Shown piece after piece: positions 36,980-46,571 of a DNA stretch of 64,000 bases. A program made the position numbers and the translations under genes. The notes beneath the pieces are model-generated. The model was not told the DNA's origin. It did not search any database and saw only the letters and a list, made by a program, of their open reading frames with translations. Source of the stretch: JAKZVK01 sp965248255 (GTDB lineage Bacteria; Acidobacteriota; Terriglobia; Bryobacterales; UBA6623); the NCBI GenBank assembly GCA_965248255.1, contig CBDFIW010000003.1, forward strand, positions 2,170,001-2,234,000, read 5' to 3'. Numbering within the stretch: position 1 is the first letter of the stretch; each line of letters starts with the position of its first letter.

Positions 36980-37240
36980 TGGAGTGGACCCCTGTGGCGA
37001 GGCCAAGAAAGTAGGGACGGGTCGCGGTTGACTGAAAAAGGATAGCCAATCCAGCCCAATGGGGGCATGATCAACTCATCCGGGGAAGCGGAGGCGGGCT
37101 CTGCTGGAGAGCAACCCACCAAGGAATACCCGGCCGCAGACTCATCGCAACGATGAGGGCGGGGTGCTCGCCTACTGAGGCCGCATCCCGCCTTGTGCTG
37201 CGCCATCGGATCGATAGATCTGCTCATGCCTTAAGAAAAC

Positions 37241-38071
37241 TCAGGCGGCGTTAGCCGCCTCTTCCCACAGCCGCTCATACTCTTGCGGCGGCCGATAGCC
37301 CAGCGCCGAATGCAATCGCGTACGATTGTATTCCCGCTCAATATAAGCGCCGATCTCGGCCTGCGCCTGGGCCAAACTTTCATACTCGCTGCAGTCGACT
37401 TCCTCGCTTTTCAAAGTCTTGAAAAAGCTTTCCACGTACGCGTTGTCCTGCGGGCAGCCCTTGCGGCTCATCGATATCCTCGCGCCCGCTTGCCGCAGGG
37501 TGGCTACATAAGCTTCCGCGGCGTACTGCGAACCTTGATCGGAATGATGAATCCAGCCCGGCGCCGGACGCCGGCTGCTCAACGCTTGTTGCAGCGCCGC
37601 CAGCGGCAATTCGGTTTTCAGGTTCGGACCCACGGCCCAGCCCACCACGCGCCGCGAATACACGTCCAACACCACCGCCACATAGACGAAGTGGTTTCCC
37701 AATCGTACGTAGCTGAGATCGGAGCCCCACAGTTTATTGGGACCCGTGGGTTGGAAATCGCGCGTCAGGTTTTCATAACGCCGCAGCGAGTGCTTCGAAT
37801 CGGTCGTTCGCGGAACGGTGCGGCGACGTCGCCGCAAGAGCTTCTCTTCGCGCATCACCCGTTGCACGCGCTTGCGATTGACCAGCAGCTTTTGACGGCG
37901 CAGCTGTTGGGTCGTCCGCCGGGTGCCGTAGGCCGGATGGTCCAAGGCGGCGTGGACAATGGCCTGCCGCAGTTCCCCGACCTGCTCGCTGTCGGGTTTG
38001 GCCTGGCGGTAGAGGCTGGCTCGCGCCAGTCCGCTCAAGCGGCACAAATCGCGCGTGCTCAGCGTGCTCAT
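37241..38071 (-). CDS. IS3-family transposase OrfB
   Basis: 276 residues with HTH_21 region ('YGTRRTTQQLRRQKLLVNRK') and complete rve integrase core: 'KLWGSDLSYVRLGNHFVYVA' (Asp), 'IHHSDQGSQYAAEAY' (Asp) and 'CPQDNAYVESFFKTLKSEEV' (Glu). It overlaps the end of orfA by ATGA. The product is intact but orfA is frameshifted. Confidence 0.92.
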   Translation of the reverse strand: MSTLSTRDLCRLSGLARASLYRQAKPDSEQVGELRQAIVHAALDHPAYGTRRTTQQLRRQKLLVNRKRVQRVMREEKLLRRRRRTVPRTTDSKHSLRRYENLTRDFQPTGPNKLWGSDLSYVRLGNHFVYVAVVLDVYSRRVVGWAVGPNLKTELPLAALQQALSSRRPAPGWIHHSDQGSQYAAEAYVATLRQAGARISMSRKGCPQDNAYVESFFKTLKSEEVDCSEYESLAQAQAEIGAYIEREYNRTRLHSALGYRPPQEYERLWEEAANAA

Positions 38072-38453
38072 GTTGCCTTGCCGCCTTGCGGCCCGTACTT
38101 CCTCAGCGACGCGCCGGTTCCACTGACGATGCTCGGCCGGCGCAGATCCTCGACACGCCGCAAGGCTGCGGACAAAAAATCAATCTCCATGGCCTGGCGG
38201 CCGACTTTGCGTTCCAGCTCCGCGAGGCGGGCCTGGGCTTCGTGGCCGGGCTCGACACGGGCGCTGCCGCCGGGACGCGCCCCGCGCCGGGAAAGGCTTC
38301 CTCGACGCCGTAGCGCTCAACTTGTGCCAGCCAGTCGTAGAGCTTTTCGCGCTTCACCTCCAGCTCGCGCGCGAGGGCCGAGCCGGACTCGCCGGCTTCG
38401 AGCCGCCGGACGGCCGCCAGCTTGAACTCCTTCGTGAATCGTCTTCGAGACAA
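38069..38453 (-). pseudogene. IS3-family OrfA with frameshift
   Basis: Starts 'RRRFTKEFKLAAVRRLEAGE', a typical IS3 helix-turn-helix, up to 'YGVEEAFPG'. The frame then turns to Arg/Pro-rich nonsense, while the next frame continues 'EAQARLAELERKVGRQAMEI' and 'DFLSAALRRVEDL', the expected leucine-zipper end, and stops by overlapping the OrfB start. One indel near 38285 explains this. Confidence 0.8.
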
Positions 38454-38522
38454 TCGAACCTCCTTACCGTTCCCTGGTTCATTGTCCCTTCTCTATTGGT
38501 CTCGCTTTTCGGGTCCATTCCA

Positions 38523-38539
38523 CCCCCCCCCCCCCCCCC
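38523..38539. repeat. 17-base homopolymeric C tract
   Basis: Seventeen consecutive C directly after the right end of the IS3 element. Prone to slippage and to sequencing error in length. Confidence 0.85.
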
Positions 38540-38761
38540 GAACTGGCCCCTCGTCCCTCTCGTCCCTCCGTCCCCTTTGGGCCACCCTCAGTTCGGGCTC
38601 TGTCCCCATCCGAGTCCCCATCCGAGTCCCGTGTCTGTCTGTCACCGGGCGCTCACCGACCGAACGCTCGAACGCCCCGTCACCGAACGTGCCGTTGCGA
38701 CAGGACCCCTGCCTCGGCTATGATGTACGTGTGAGGTACCAGGTCGTCAGTATCGAAGCCC

Positions 38762-39406
38762 ATGGCAAGAAACTTCTTCACGGGCACCGGTACCTCGTGT
38801 GGCGAGCTAATCTTAGCCATAAACCGCTACGGTGCGCACTTCGCTCTTCTGCTGTTTATCGTCGCTCCACTTCAAGTCACGTTGGCCAAATTGGACTGCG
38901 CTAAACGTTGGCAATACAACGAGAGGGGGTGCCCTGATCAATCGCGGCGCGACGCTTTTCTGTTAGTTGAGAAAGAGTACCAGTGTGGCGACGGACCTGC
39001 GAGGTCGTTCATCGCTGGTCAGGCCACGATGGTCGCACCCTCCGGCTATGCGGTTACTGCCAAGCATGTTGCGTGCAAGGCTCCGAATGACATAGAAGTG
39101 CTCAGGGAGGAATACGGTCGCTCGAACGACCTCGTTCGCCCTTCTCCGATAACCCTGCACGGTTGCACCTTGAGGGCTGTGCGGTTGCGGCCCCAATACG
39201 ACACGAATGCGCCGGATTCTTCGTGGTCAAAACCCATCGACCACGTGCGCTTGGCCACCGGTAGTCAGCAAGGACCCGATGATTGCACATACAACCACGA
39301 AACAGACGCTGCTAGGGACATCGCGTTGCTAAAGACGAAGCGCGAAGAACCAACAGTCGCAGGGTGGCGGGAATTCAACTCGCGTCGCAGGCCGCACAAC
39401 TATTAA
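38762..39406 (+). CDS. Trypsin-like secreted protein, probably broken
   Basis: 214 residues. A hydrophobic segment (about 24-42) could be a signal peptide. The trypsin-like His box is present in 'SGYAVTAKHVACKAP' and the Asp box in 'DAARDIALLKTKREEP', spaced as in S1-type proteases. The frame ends at 39406 before any Ser box. A second open frame (39364-39687) overlaps it, so the gene is either frameshifted or truncated. No GxSGG motif was found in any frame, so proteolytic activity is doubtful. Confidence 0.5.
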   Translation: MARNFFTGTGTSCGELILAINRYGAHFALLLFIVAPLQVTLAKLDCAKRWQYNERGCPDQSRRDAFLLVEKEYQCGDGPARSFIAGQATMVAPSGYAVTAKHVACKAPNDIEVLREEYGRSNDLVRPSPITLHGCTLRAVRLRPQYDTNAPDSSWSKPIDHVRLATGSQQGPDDCTYNHETDAARDIALLKTKREEPTVAGWREFNSRRRPHNY

Positions 39407-39687
39407 AATCGGCTGGTCTGGGTGACGCCGAAGTGACAAACCATCTTGCGTCGTCGGTTGGCCTCCAACACACAGCCGCGGCGTTCGTCGCACGAACCAG
39501 CGCTGACGACTACAGGCTGGAGCGCGGGTTTTGGGGTCTTGGTAGAGGAAAAATCATGCCGGTCGCGGCTACCTCTCGACGCGATGGCTTAGATGCAAGG
39601 TTAGCTACCATCATGGACAGTCGAGTATTCGACGTGGAATTGGAACTGGGATCAATTGAAGAAACTGTCTCCGTCTCCGACCGGTAG
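39364..39687 (+). CDS. Hypothetical continuation of the trypsin-like gene
   Basis: 107 codons overlapping the end of the previous frame: 'QLASQAAQLLKSAGLGDAEV' and 'ATIMDSRVFDVELELGSIEE'. Composition looks like coding sequence. Not recognised; it may be the frameshifted 3' end of the protease-like gene or a separate small gene. It stops 24 bases before IS630 copy 4. Confidence 0.35.
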   Translation: MAGIQLASQAAQLLKSAGLGDAEVTNHLASSVGLQHTAAAFVARTSADDYRLERGFWGLGRGKIMPVAATSRRDGLDARLATIMDSRVFDVELELGSIEETVSVSDR

Positions 39688-39712
39688 ACAGTGCCACAGC
39701 GAAGTTAACTTA

Positions 39713-40806
39713 TTGAATCCCGCAAATTATTATGACACTTTTTGACAGTGTGGAGCATCTATATATGTATGGGCAACCCCAAAGGTGTGAAGCGGGATTT
39801 CAAGGCGCTGGAGAAGCGCCGTTTCGAAGCGATGCGGCTGCTCCACCAAGGCCACAATCAGTCCGAGACGGCGAGACGGCTGAACGTCGCTCGCCAAACC
39901 GTCAGTGAGTGGCGGCGGCAATACCGCGAGCAGGGTGCGGCCGGACTCCGCCAGGCCGGGCGCGCCGGACGCAAGCCGCTCCTCGATGCCGCACAACGCG
40001 AACGCCTGACGTCGCTGCTGCTGGAAGGCCCGGAAGCCCACGGCTTCCCAACGCCCCTGTGGAGCTGTCCGCGGGTGGCTCGGCTGATCGGAGACGAGTT
40101 CGGGGTCGCATACCACGCAGGCCACGCCTGGAAGATCCTGCGAGCGCTCGACTGGAGCCCGCAACGCCCGGCCGGAAAGGCGCGCGAGCGCAACGAAGAG
40201 CGGATCCGCACCTGGAAGCGCAAGACCTGGAAGCGCATTAAAAAAAAGCCCAAAACGAAGGCCGTACGCTCGTCTTCATCGACGAAAGCGGATTGAGTCA
40301 GAAGCCGCATCGCTGCCGCACCTGGGCGCCACGTGGCCAAACACCGGTGCTGCAGTTTAACTTCAACTGGGAGAAGCTTTCCGTCTCGGCGGGGCTGACG
40401 CTGCGTAACTTCTACTTCCGGCTCTATCCCGGTGCGATCGGCAAAGAGCAAGTGACCGACTTTCTCAAGGCGTTGGTACGTCATATCGATCGCCCGCTGC
40501 TGATCGTCTGGGATCGGCTGCCGGCGCACCGTAGCCGCCTGGTGCAAGAGTTCATCGAACTCTCCGAAGGCCACATCGCAACCGAGTACTTGCCACCCTA
40601 TGCGCCGGAGTTGAATCCGGTGGAATACATCTGGGCTTACTGGAAGCAGCACGAGTTGCCGAACGTCTGTCCGAAAGACTACGGCGAGCTGAACGAGCGG
40701 GCCCGCAAGGCACTCCGCCGCATGTACCGCAAACCGCGTTTGATCACGGCCTTCTGGAAACAGTCTTCTCTTTGTTTTGACTGACTCTATATTATGCGGC
40801 AGTCAA
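39713..40806 (+). mobile_element. IS630-family element, copy 4
   Basis: 1,094 bp with TA duplication at 39711-39712 and 40807-40808; on the minus strand the target was TTCCTAAGTT. Its right end reads GCGGCAGTCAA instead of GCGGGAGTCAA. Confidence 0.95.
39769..40784 (+). CDS. IS630-family transposase, copy 4
   Basis: Intact two-frame transposase as at 23473, sharing the Ile variant ('RLIGDEF') with copy 2. Frame 1 ends at 40296, the catalytic frame at 40784. Confidence 0.9.
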
Positions 40807-40823
40807 TAGGAAGGGGCGCTGAA

Positions 40824-41663
40824 ATGAAAACCACGATGACATCGATATTAATCGCGACGATGGTTTTGTGTCCGAGCGTTATGATGGCGCAGCGAAAGCT
40901 TTATAAGAAATATTGGAAAACCATAGCGAATTACTGTGAGAGCATGGACATGGTCGCTATTGTGCCGCCTGTGGCATCGCTACGTCCTCCACTGACGATT
41001 GTGTCAATTGGCAAAGGTAAAGGGATGAAAAAGGTCGGTTCGAAAATCAGTTACTTTCCAGCCCTCGAATACGAATCTGCTCACGCAGCGATTCCAAACA
41101 TCACGTTCGGAAAAGATTCAAACTTTGGGCTAAAACTTGAAGAGTTGGGGAGTTTCCTCGAAGCAGCAAGCGTAATTGGAAAGGCGGGAGTTTGGACTGA
41201 TGTTGAAGCTGCATTCAACCGCGGCTCTCACAGTAACGTAGCGCTGACCATTAGCGCTGATCGTCAGGAGGTGTCTACGTGGGAGGTTGCTGATTACATC
41301 CGCGAGAAGTGGTCTTCTGGTCGCCAGGAAGCTTTAGGCGATAAGGGTTTAAGAATCATAACCGCATCGCTTTTGGTTGAGGAAGTTGACCTTGTGTTCA
41401 ATCGCAAAGTAGACACTGATCTTAGGCTTGGGCTTTTCAGCCTTCTGGGAATCAGTGGCAACTGGAAGGCCGATGGCCAAGCTTCATACAAGGGTTCGGA
41501 TGCCTACTGGTGCGCACAACTATCACGTTGGAGGCCTAGAGAAAAAACAGTGATCTCGACGCTGCCCGGAGGCACTGAGATCGAAAGGGAAGGTCTACTG
41601 GAAATATCGACGACGGCGGACCGAGGGCTGATCGACGTGTTTATCGAAGAAGAAATAGAGTAA
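40824..41663 (+). CDS. Secreted protein of unknown function
   Basis: 279 residues with a signal peptide ('TTMTSILIATMVLCPSVMMA'). The mature part is not recognised; it is mixed alpha/beta with 'IIPNITFGKDSNFGLKLEEL'-like hydrophilic stretches and no clear motif. ATG 40824 follows GGAAGGGG by 7 bases. IS630 copy 4 ends only 15 bases after-target upstream, so the native promoter has been displaced and expression would depend on the element or be lost. AT content is higher than in neighbouring genes. Confidence 0.6.
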   Translation: MKTTMTSILIATMVLCPSVMMAQRKLYKKYWKTIANYCESMDMVAIVPPVASLRPPLTIVSIGKGKGMKKVGSKISYFPALEYESAHAAIPNITFGKDSNFGLKLEELGSFLEAASVIGKAGVWTDVEAAFNRGSHSNVALTISADRQEVSTWEVADYIREKWSSGRQEALGDKGLRIITASLLVEEVDLVFNRKVDTDLRLGLFSLLGISGNWKADGQASYKGSDAYWCAQLSRWRPREKTVISTLPGGTEIEREGLLEISTTADRGLIDVFIEEEIE

Positions 41664-42093
41664 CGCGAGGGCAGGCGAGGATTGGGCAGTTGGGGGACAT
41701 CCATGATAGGTATCTGTCAAGGATGGACGCAGTCATCCGGAACCTCCCGTCAGCGGGGGCGCGGTGTTCAGCAGTGACGCTTCGCAGCCCGAGCGTTTTT
41801 GCGAATCAAGTCACAAGGTCAACGAGTCACGTGACCAGACATCCATGTGCGCGCATCGGGTCGCCCCACCTCAGCGGCGGGGGACCGTCGCGGAAGATTC
41901 AGTTTGGATTTTCAGGCCCGCCGGCCTCGAAACAGACAATACGGACGCATCAGAGGTTTCCCCGTAAACTCTCGAGGAAACCCCTTCGCGTAGTCCCCCA
42001 CAGGCGAGGACCGGCGGGCAGCTCGTGACACCGCACAGCGTCGGTGAAACTCTTCGTTTCTCCTTGCAACAGAAAAAAAGTAAATTCTCCTCG
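41664..42093. other. Intergenic region upstream of IS110 gene end
   Basis: No gene seen. A small hairpin, AGGTTTCC at 41955-41962 and GGAAACC at 41979-41985, may belong to the IS110 element end. Confidence 0.35.
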
Positions 42094-43122
42094 TTACGCC
42101 GCGGCCGCCACCCGCGGCACGAACGCTCGGCCGCTGGTGTCCACAGCCCGCAGATATGCCACCAACTTGCGCGCCACGGCCAACGTCGCGCGATTGCGCG
42201 GGCCGCGCTGCAACTCCCGCTCATGGACGTCGTGCAGCTGCGGGTTCCAGCGCGGCGCGAGTTTCGCCGCCTCGATCAGCACCCGCTGCAAATGCTTGTT
42301 GCGTTGCTTCGACAGCGGTCCGCGCTGCGTTTTGCCCCCCGACTCGCGCTGCGCCGCACATAGCCCGCAGTAACTCACCAGCCGGCCCACCGAACCGAAG
42401 CGCTCGGGCTCAACGGTCTCCAGCGCCCAACTCAGCGCCGTCACCTCCCCCACGCCGCGAATCGACTGCAAGCGCTCGACGCGTTCCCGCAGCAGCGGAT
42501 GGCGCCGCAAGCCGCGCAGTAACTCGTCTTGCAAACGATCGAACATTTCCAGGCTGCCGCGGGTGATGGCGAGCAGTTCGATGACCGACTCGGGCGTGTC
42601 ACGCAAGCTGTCGAGATACGAATAGAAATAACGCCGGCCGTGCAGCCGCCGGGCATCGTAGGGTTCGCCGACCTCCATCAGCAGCCCGCTGATCTTGTTC
42701 TTCATGCGGACGGCTTCGCCCAGCAGCAGATTGCGATAGCGCAGTACACGCCGCAACTCGCGCAGGGCGGGCGGCGCCAAGTAGCAGCGTGGCAGCAGGT
42801 CGCAACGCAACAGGTCACTGATCTTGGTGGCGTCGAGACGGTCGTTCTTCTTCTTGCCACAAGCGATGGCCTTGAGCATGGCCGGGTGCGCGACTTGCAA
42901 CTCGCGCGCGAAGGGCTGGAGGTGATCGTGAATCCAACCCGTGAACAGCGTGGCTTCGAGCGCGCCCACCCAGGGGCGCTCGAGGGCTGACGCCCAAGTG
43001 GTCAGGGCTGCGCGGGTGGCCGCGACCTGACCGCGGGCGACGATGGTTCCGTCTTGCGTTTTGATGCAGTAGCTGATGCTTTTCTTATGGACATCGAGTC
43101 CGATGTAGTAGAGTTCATGCAT
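42094..43122 (-). CDS. IS110-family transposase
   Basis: 342 residues from ATG 43122, which follows an AGGAGG site; the frame is open 27 codons further. The N-terminal DEDD RuvC-like domain starts 'YYIGLDVHKKSISYCI' and continues 'KNDRLDATKISDLL'; the C-terminal Transposase_20 domain has 'RLQSIRGVGEVTALSWALET' and 'GRLVSYCGLCAAQRESGGK', including the conserved Ser region. Element ends could not be located; IS110 elements lack inverted repeats and carry a bridge-RNA-like non-coding region, which would lie at 41664-42093 or 43123-43210. Confidence 0.9.
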   Translation of the reverse strand: MHELYYIGLDVHKKSISYCIKTQDGTIVARGQVAATRAALTTWASALERPWVGALEATLFTGWIHDHLQPFARELQVAHPAMLKAIACGKKKNDRLDATKISDLLRCDLLPRCYLAPPALRELRRVLRYRNLLLGEAVRMKNKISGLLMEVGEPYDARRLHGRRYFYSYLDSLRDTPESVIELLAITRGSLEMFDRLQDELLRGLRRHPLLRERVERLQSIRGVGEVTALSWALETVEPERFGSVGRLVSYCGLCAAQRESGGKTQRGPLSKQRNKHLQRVLIEAAKLAPRWNPQLHDVHERELQRGPRNRATLAVARKLVAYLRAVDTSGRAFVPRVAAAA

Positions 43123-43713
43123 GGAATCCTCCTGGGATTGGCTCTGAGCCGACCGGCTGGTCGTTCTCAGCATTTTGCCCCCGGGAGGATTCCTCTTCGC
43201 CACTACCTATGCATTGAAACAGAGCGAAAGCGCCGGGAAGTCGGGGATGAGAGAGCCTCACAGGGAAGGAGTAGCGAACCATCCTGACCTCGAGTCATGC
43301 GCCGGCGGTGGCGACAGCGCGGGTGAAGCGTTGACAGAGGCAGCGGCAGGCTGGGTATCGAGCCGTGAAAGAACTCGTTTCGGGCGCCGACGCTGTGCTC
43401 TGAAGCGGAAGGCCACACTGGCGGGGACGCCATCGCGAGTCTCCGGCAGGCCCTGCGCGGTCGGAGACCCCACGCACGCCGCGAAACTTCCTGCACGAGA
43501 ACCGGGAGACCTCGTCGGCGTCTGTCGGCAGCAACGGCAGACCGGTGGGTGAAGGCGAAAGCCGCACGACCCACACGCACGCCGGCGAGGAGTCGGACAA
43601 CGGGGTAGTACCGATGAAGCAACCGAACAACTCTAGCAAGCCCCCGCGAGGGCAACCGGAGGCGGAGGATGTGGAGGGAAGCCCGTTGGCCAAGGAGAAC
43701 GCGGCGCAACCTA

Positions 43714-44807
43714 TTGAATCCCGCAAATTATTATGACACTTTTTGACAGTGTGGAGCATCTATATATGTATGGGCAACCCCAAAGGTGTGAAGCGGGATT
43801 TCAAGGCGCTGGAGAAGCGCCGTTTCGAAGCGATGCGGCTGCTCCACCAAGGCCACAATCAGTCCGAGACGGCGAGACGGCTGAACGTCGCTCGCCAAAC
43901 CGTCAGTGAGTGGCGGCGGCAATACCGCGAGCAGGGTGCGGCCGGACTCCGCCAGGCCGGGCGCGCCGGACGCAAGCCGCTCCTCGATGCCGCACAACGC
44001 GAACGCCTGACGTCGCTGCTGCTGGAAGGCCCGGAAGCCCACGGCTTCCCAACGCCCCTGTGGAGCTGTCCGCGGGTGGCTCGGCTGACCGGAGACGAGT
44101 TCGGGGTCGCATACCACGCAGGCCACGCCTGGAAGATCCTGCGAGCGCTCGACTGGAGCCCGCAACGCCCGGCCGGAAAGGCGCGCGAGCGCAACGAAGA
44201 GCGGATCCGCACCTGGAAGCGCAAGACCTGGAAGCGCATTAAAAAAAAGCCCAAAACGAAGGCCGTACGCTCGTCTTCATCGACGAAAGCGGATTGAGTC
44301 AGAAGCCGCATCGCTGCCGCACCTGGGCGCCACGTGGCCAAACACCGGTGCTGCAGTTTAACTTCAACTGGGAGAAGCTTTCCGTCTCGGCGGGGCTGAC
44401 GCTGCGTAACTTCTACTTCCGGCTCTATCCCGGTGCGATCGGCAAAGAGCAAGTGACCGACTTTCTCAAGGCGTTGGTACGTCATATCGATCGCCCGCTG
44501 CTGATCGTCTGGGATCGGCTGCCGGCGCACCGTAGCCGCCTGGTGCAAGAGTTCATCGAACTCTCCGAAGGCCACATCGCAACCGAGTACTTGCCACCCT
44601 ATGCGCCGGAGTTGAATCCGGTGGAATACATCTGGGCTTACTGGAAGCAGCACGAGTTGCCGAACGTCTGCCCGAAAGACTACGGCGAGCTGAACGAGCG
44701 GGCCCGCAAGGCACTCCGCCGCATGTACCGCAAACCGCGTTTGATCACGGCCTTCTGGAAGCAGTCTTCTCTTTGTTTTGACTGACTCTATATTATGCGG
44801 AAGTCAA
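43714..44807 (+). mobile_element. IS630-family element, copy 5
   Basis: 1,094 bp with TA duplication at 43712-43713 and 44808-44809; target AACCTAACG. Its right end reads GCGGAAGTCAA. Confidence 0.95.
43770..44785 (+). CDS. IS630-family transposase, copy 5
   Basis: Intact two-frame transposase as at 23473, Thr variant. Silent differences near the 3' end (for example GTCTGCCCG for GTCTGTCCG) distinguish it from copies 2-4. Confidence 0.9.
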
Positions 44808-44940
44808 TAACGCGGGCCGGACCACAGAGCCGGGAAACCGCGTGCAGCGGGTTGAGTCGCGTGCGCCAGGCGGCGCGGAGAGAGAGGCAGCTTCGTGCTT
44901 GCTTGTTCGAGCGTTCGTCTGACGCCATCATCCAAGGCAA

Positions 44941-44974
44941 GAGCCGTATGCCGTAGTGCCGCACGTACGGATCT
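44941..44974 (+). ncRNA. Group II intron domain V
   Basis: GAGCCGTATGCCG at the 5' side and CGCACGTACGGATCT at the 3' side form the canonical 34-nt domain V hairpin with the usual GAGCCGTATG start. It lies 40 bases from the predicted 3' intron end. Confidence 0.75.
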
Positions 44975-45126
44975 GTGCGGGGGGCGTCGGGCGACCGGCG
45001 ACCCTACCGCGACCCGAACTTCGGGGCGCGAACCGCTATCTCAAGTCGATCCACCGGCCGGATCAGGCGCCGGTCGCCGCCGCCATCGCCCTCTGTTGGG
45101 AATAAGAAGGGGCCCTGGGGGCTATA

Positions 45127-46566
45127 ATGGCCGCCATGCGAAACCTACTGCTGCCGCTGCTTGTGTTGGCCGTCTCGTCATGCGGCTCAACGACCTACGA
45201 TCTGGTGATTCAGGGAAGCCGCGTGATGGACCCTGAAACGGGACTCGACGCGGTTCGGAATGTGGGGATTCAGGGCGGCCGGATTGCGGTGATCACCGAG
45301 GATGAGATCGCAGGAACAGAAACGCTCGAGGCCGAGGGCAGGGTCGCGGCGCCGGGATTCGTTGACCTGCACCAACACGGCGACAGCCAGGAGGTCTACC
45401 GCGCCAAGATTCACGATGGAGTGACCTCGGCGCTCGAGCTGGAGCTGGGCGTCGAAGACATCGCAGCGTGGTACGCCGAACGCGAAGGGAAATCGCCGTT
45501 GCACTTCGGAGCGAGCATCTCGCATCCCGACTCGCGCCGGCTGGCGATGGGGGGCAAGCTCTCGAAGTCGCGCCTGTCGGGCGAATGGGCGACGCAGCCG
45601 TTAACGCCCGAGCAGATCGTGGGGCTCAAGGAGCGGCTTTCCAAAGGCTTGGCGCAGGGCGCGGTCGCGATTGGCTTGCTGATCGCTTACACACCCGGTG
45701 CAACGACCGATGAGATCCAGGCGGTTTTCGATGTAGCGGCGAAGCATAACGCCGCGTGCCACGTCCACATGCGCACGAACCGCCAAGACATCAGCAATCT
45801 GGAAGAGGTGTTGACGCCGGCGCGCCGCCACGGTGTGCCTCTTCACATTGTCCATCTCAACAGCAGCGGCCGCGACCGCGCCCCTGACTACCTCGCTCGT
45901 ATCCGGGAGGCCCAGGCCCAAGGCATCGACGTCACAACGGAGTGCTACCCCTATAATCGCGGTTCCACGTATATCGATTCGCACATGTTCGACGACTGGG
46001 AGAAGATGTCGGACGAAGAAATCGGAGAGCACATCTGGGTCGAGACCGGCGAGAACCTTACTCGCAAGACGTTCGCGGCATACCGGCCGCTCGGTGGGTT
46101 GATCATCAGCCCGGCGAGTTACAGCGAAGAGGCGGTCAAGAACCTAGTTGCCGACCCGCTGCCGATGATTGCCAGCGACGGCATGTGGCTGACCGACGGC
46201 AAGGCGCACCCAAGGACCTTCGGGACCTACGCTCGCGTCCTGGGCCGCTTCGTTCGCCAGCAGAAAGCGCTCAGTCTCATGGACGCCCTCAAGAAGATGA
46301 CGTTGCTTCCCGCTGACCGGCTCGCGAAGCGTGTTCCCTCGATGAAGAAGAAAGGCCGGATGCAAGTGGGTGCCGACGCCGACATCGTGATTTTCGATCC
46401 GGAGACGATCATCGACCGGGCGACCTTCCAAGACCCGGTGCAATTCTCGGCGGGAATCGACCACGTTGTGGTGAGCGGTGCCGTCACGTTGCGAAATGGC
46501 CGCTTCGTGGAGGGCGCTGCCAGCGGGCAGCCGATCCGGGCGCGGAGGGGAGCGGCGTCCTCCTAG
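45127..46566 (+). CDS. N-acyl-D-amino-acid deacylase-like amidohydrolase, lipoprotein
   Basis: 479 residues. Signal peptide with lipobox ('LLLPLLVLAVSSCGS'), so probably anchored outside the cytoplasmic membrane. Beta-sandwich start 'YDLVIQGSRVMDPETGLD' then barrel with metal ligands in 'GFVDLHQHGDSQEV' (His-x-His), 'ACHVHMRTN', 'LHIVHLNSSGRD' and 'MIASDGMWL' (Asp), ending 'GADADIVIFDPETI'. The family removes acyl groups from D-amino acids or hydrolyses related cyclic amides. A second in-frame ATG lies three codons later (45136). Confidence 0.86.
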   Translation: MAAMRNLLLPLLVLAVSSCGSTTYDLVIQGSRVMDPETGLDAVRNVGIQGGRIAVITEDEIAGTETLEAEGRVAAPGFVDLHQHGDSQEVYRAKIHDGVTSALELELGVEDIAAWYAEREGKSPLHFGASISHPDSRRLAMGGKLSKSRLSGEWATQPLTPEQIVGLKERLSKGLAQGAVAIGLLIAYTPGATTDEIQAVFDVAAKHNAACHVHMRTNRQDISNLEEVLTPARRHGVPLHIVHLNSSGRDRAPDYLARIREAQAQGIDVTTECYPYNRGSTYIDSHMFDDWEKMSDEEIGEHIWVETGENLTRKTFAAYRPLGGLIISPASYSEEAVKNLVADPLPMIASDGMWLTDGKAHPRTFGTYARVLGRFVRQQKALSLMDALKKMTLLPADRLAKRVPSMKKKGRMQVGADADIVIFDPETIIDRATFQDPVQFSAGIDHVVVSGAVTLRNGRFVEGAASGQPIRARRGAASS

Positions 46567-46571
46567 GTTGG

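Larger units (their letters stand above)
36980..38522 (-). mobile_element. IS3-family insertion sequence
   Basis: About 1,543 bp with imperfect terminal repeats TGGAGTGGACCC and TGGAATGGACCC (11 of 12). It encodes orfA and orfB on the minus strand. No target duplication could be confirmed; the right flank is a run of 17 C. The first 353 bp recur at 57852-58204. Confidence 0.82.
43614..44925 (+). pseudogene. Group II intron maturase N-terminal fragments, split by IS630
   Basis: Before the element: 'KQPNNSSKPPRGQPEAEDVE' and 'GSPLAKENAAQP', the usual start of this maturase group. After it, in a shifted frame: 'PQSRETACSGLSRVRQAARR'. The frame then ends at 'GKSRMP' where the intron's 3' part begins, so reverse transcriptase and maturase domains are absent. 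Confidence 0.65.
43210..45013 (+). mobile_element. Degraded group II intron, second type, split by IS630
   Basis: A structured 5' region (43210-43613), the first codons of an intron maturase, IS630 copy 5 (43714-44807), more maturase N-terminus, then directly domain V at 44941-44974 and a 3' end near 45013 ('CCCTACCGCGAC'). Nearly all of the maturase and internal domains are deleted. It differs in sequence from the intron at 5937. The IS110 gene abuts its 5' side. Confidence 0.65.

Noticed and set aside
38762..39687. Complete trypsin-like protease
   Set aside because: His and Asp boxes are visible but no GxSGG motif was found in any frame, so an active protease is not supported.
43210..43613. 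Tandem-repeat or CRISPR-like structure in the GC-rich gap
   Set aside because: No regular repeat-spacer pattern; the sequence fits the structured 5' part of a group II intron.
44941..45013. Possible tRNA-like structure
   Set aside because: The hairpin starting GAGCCGTATG is group II domain V; no anticodon or T-arm is present.
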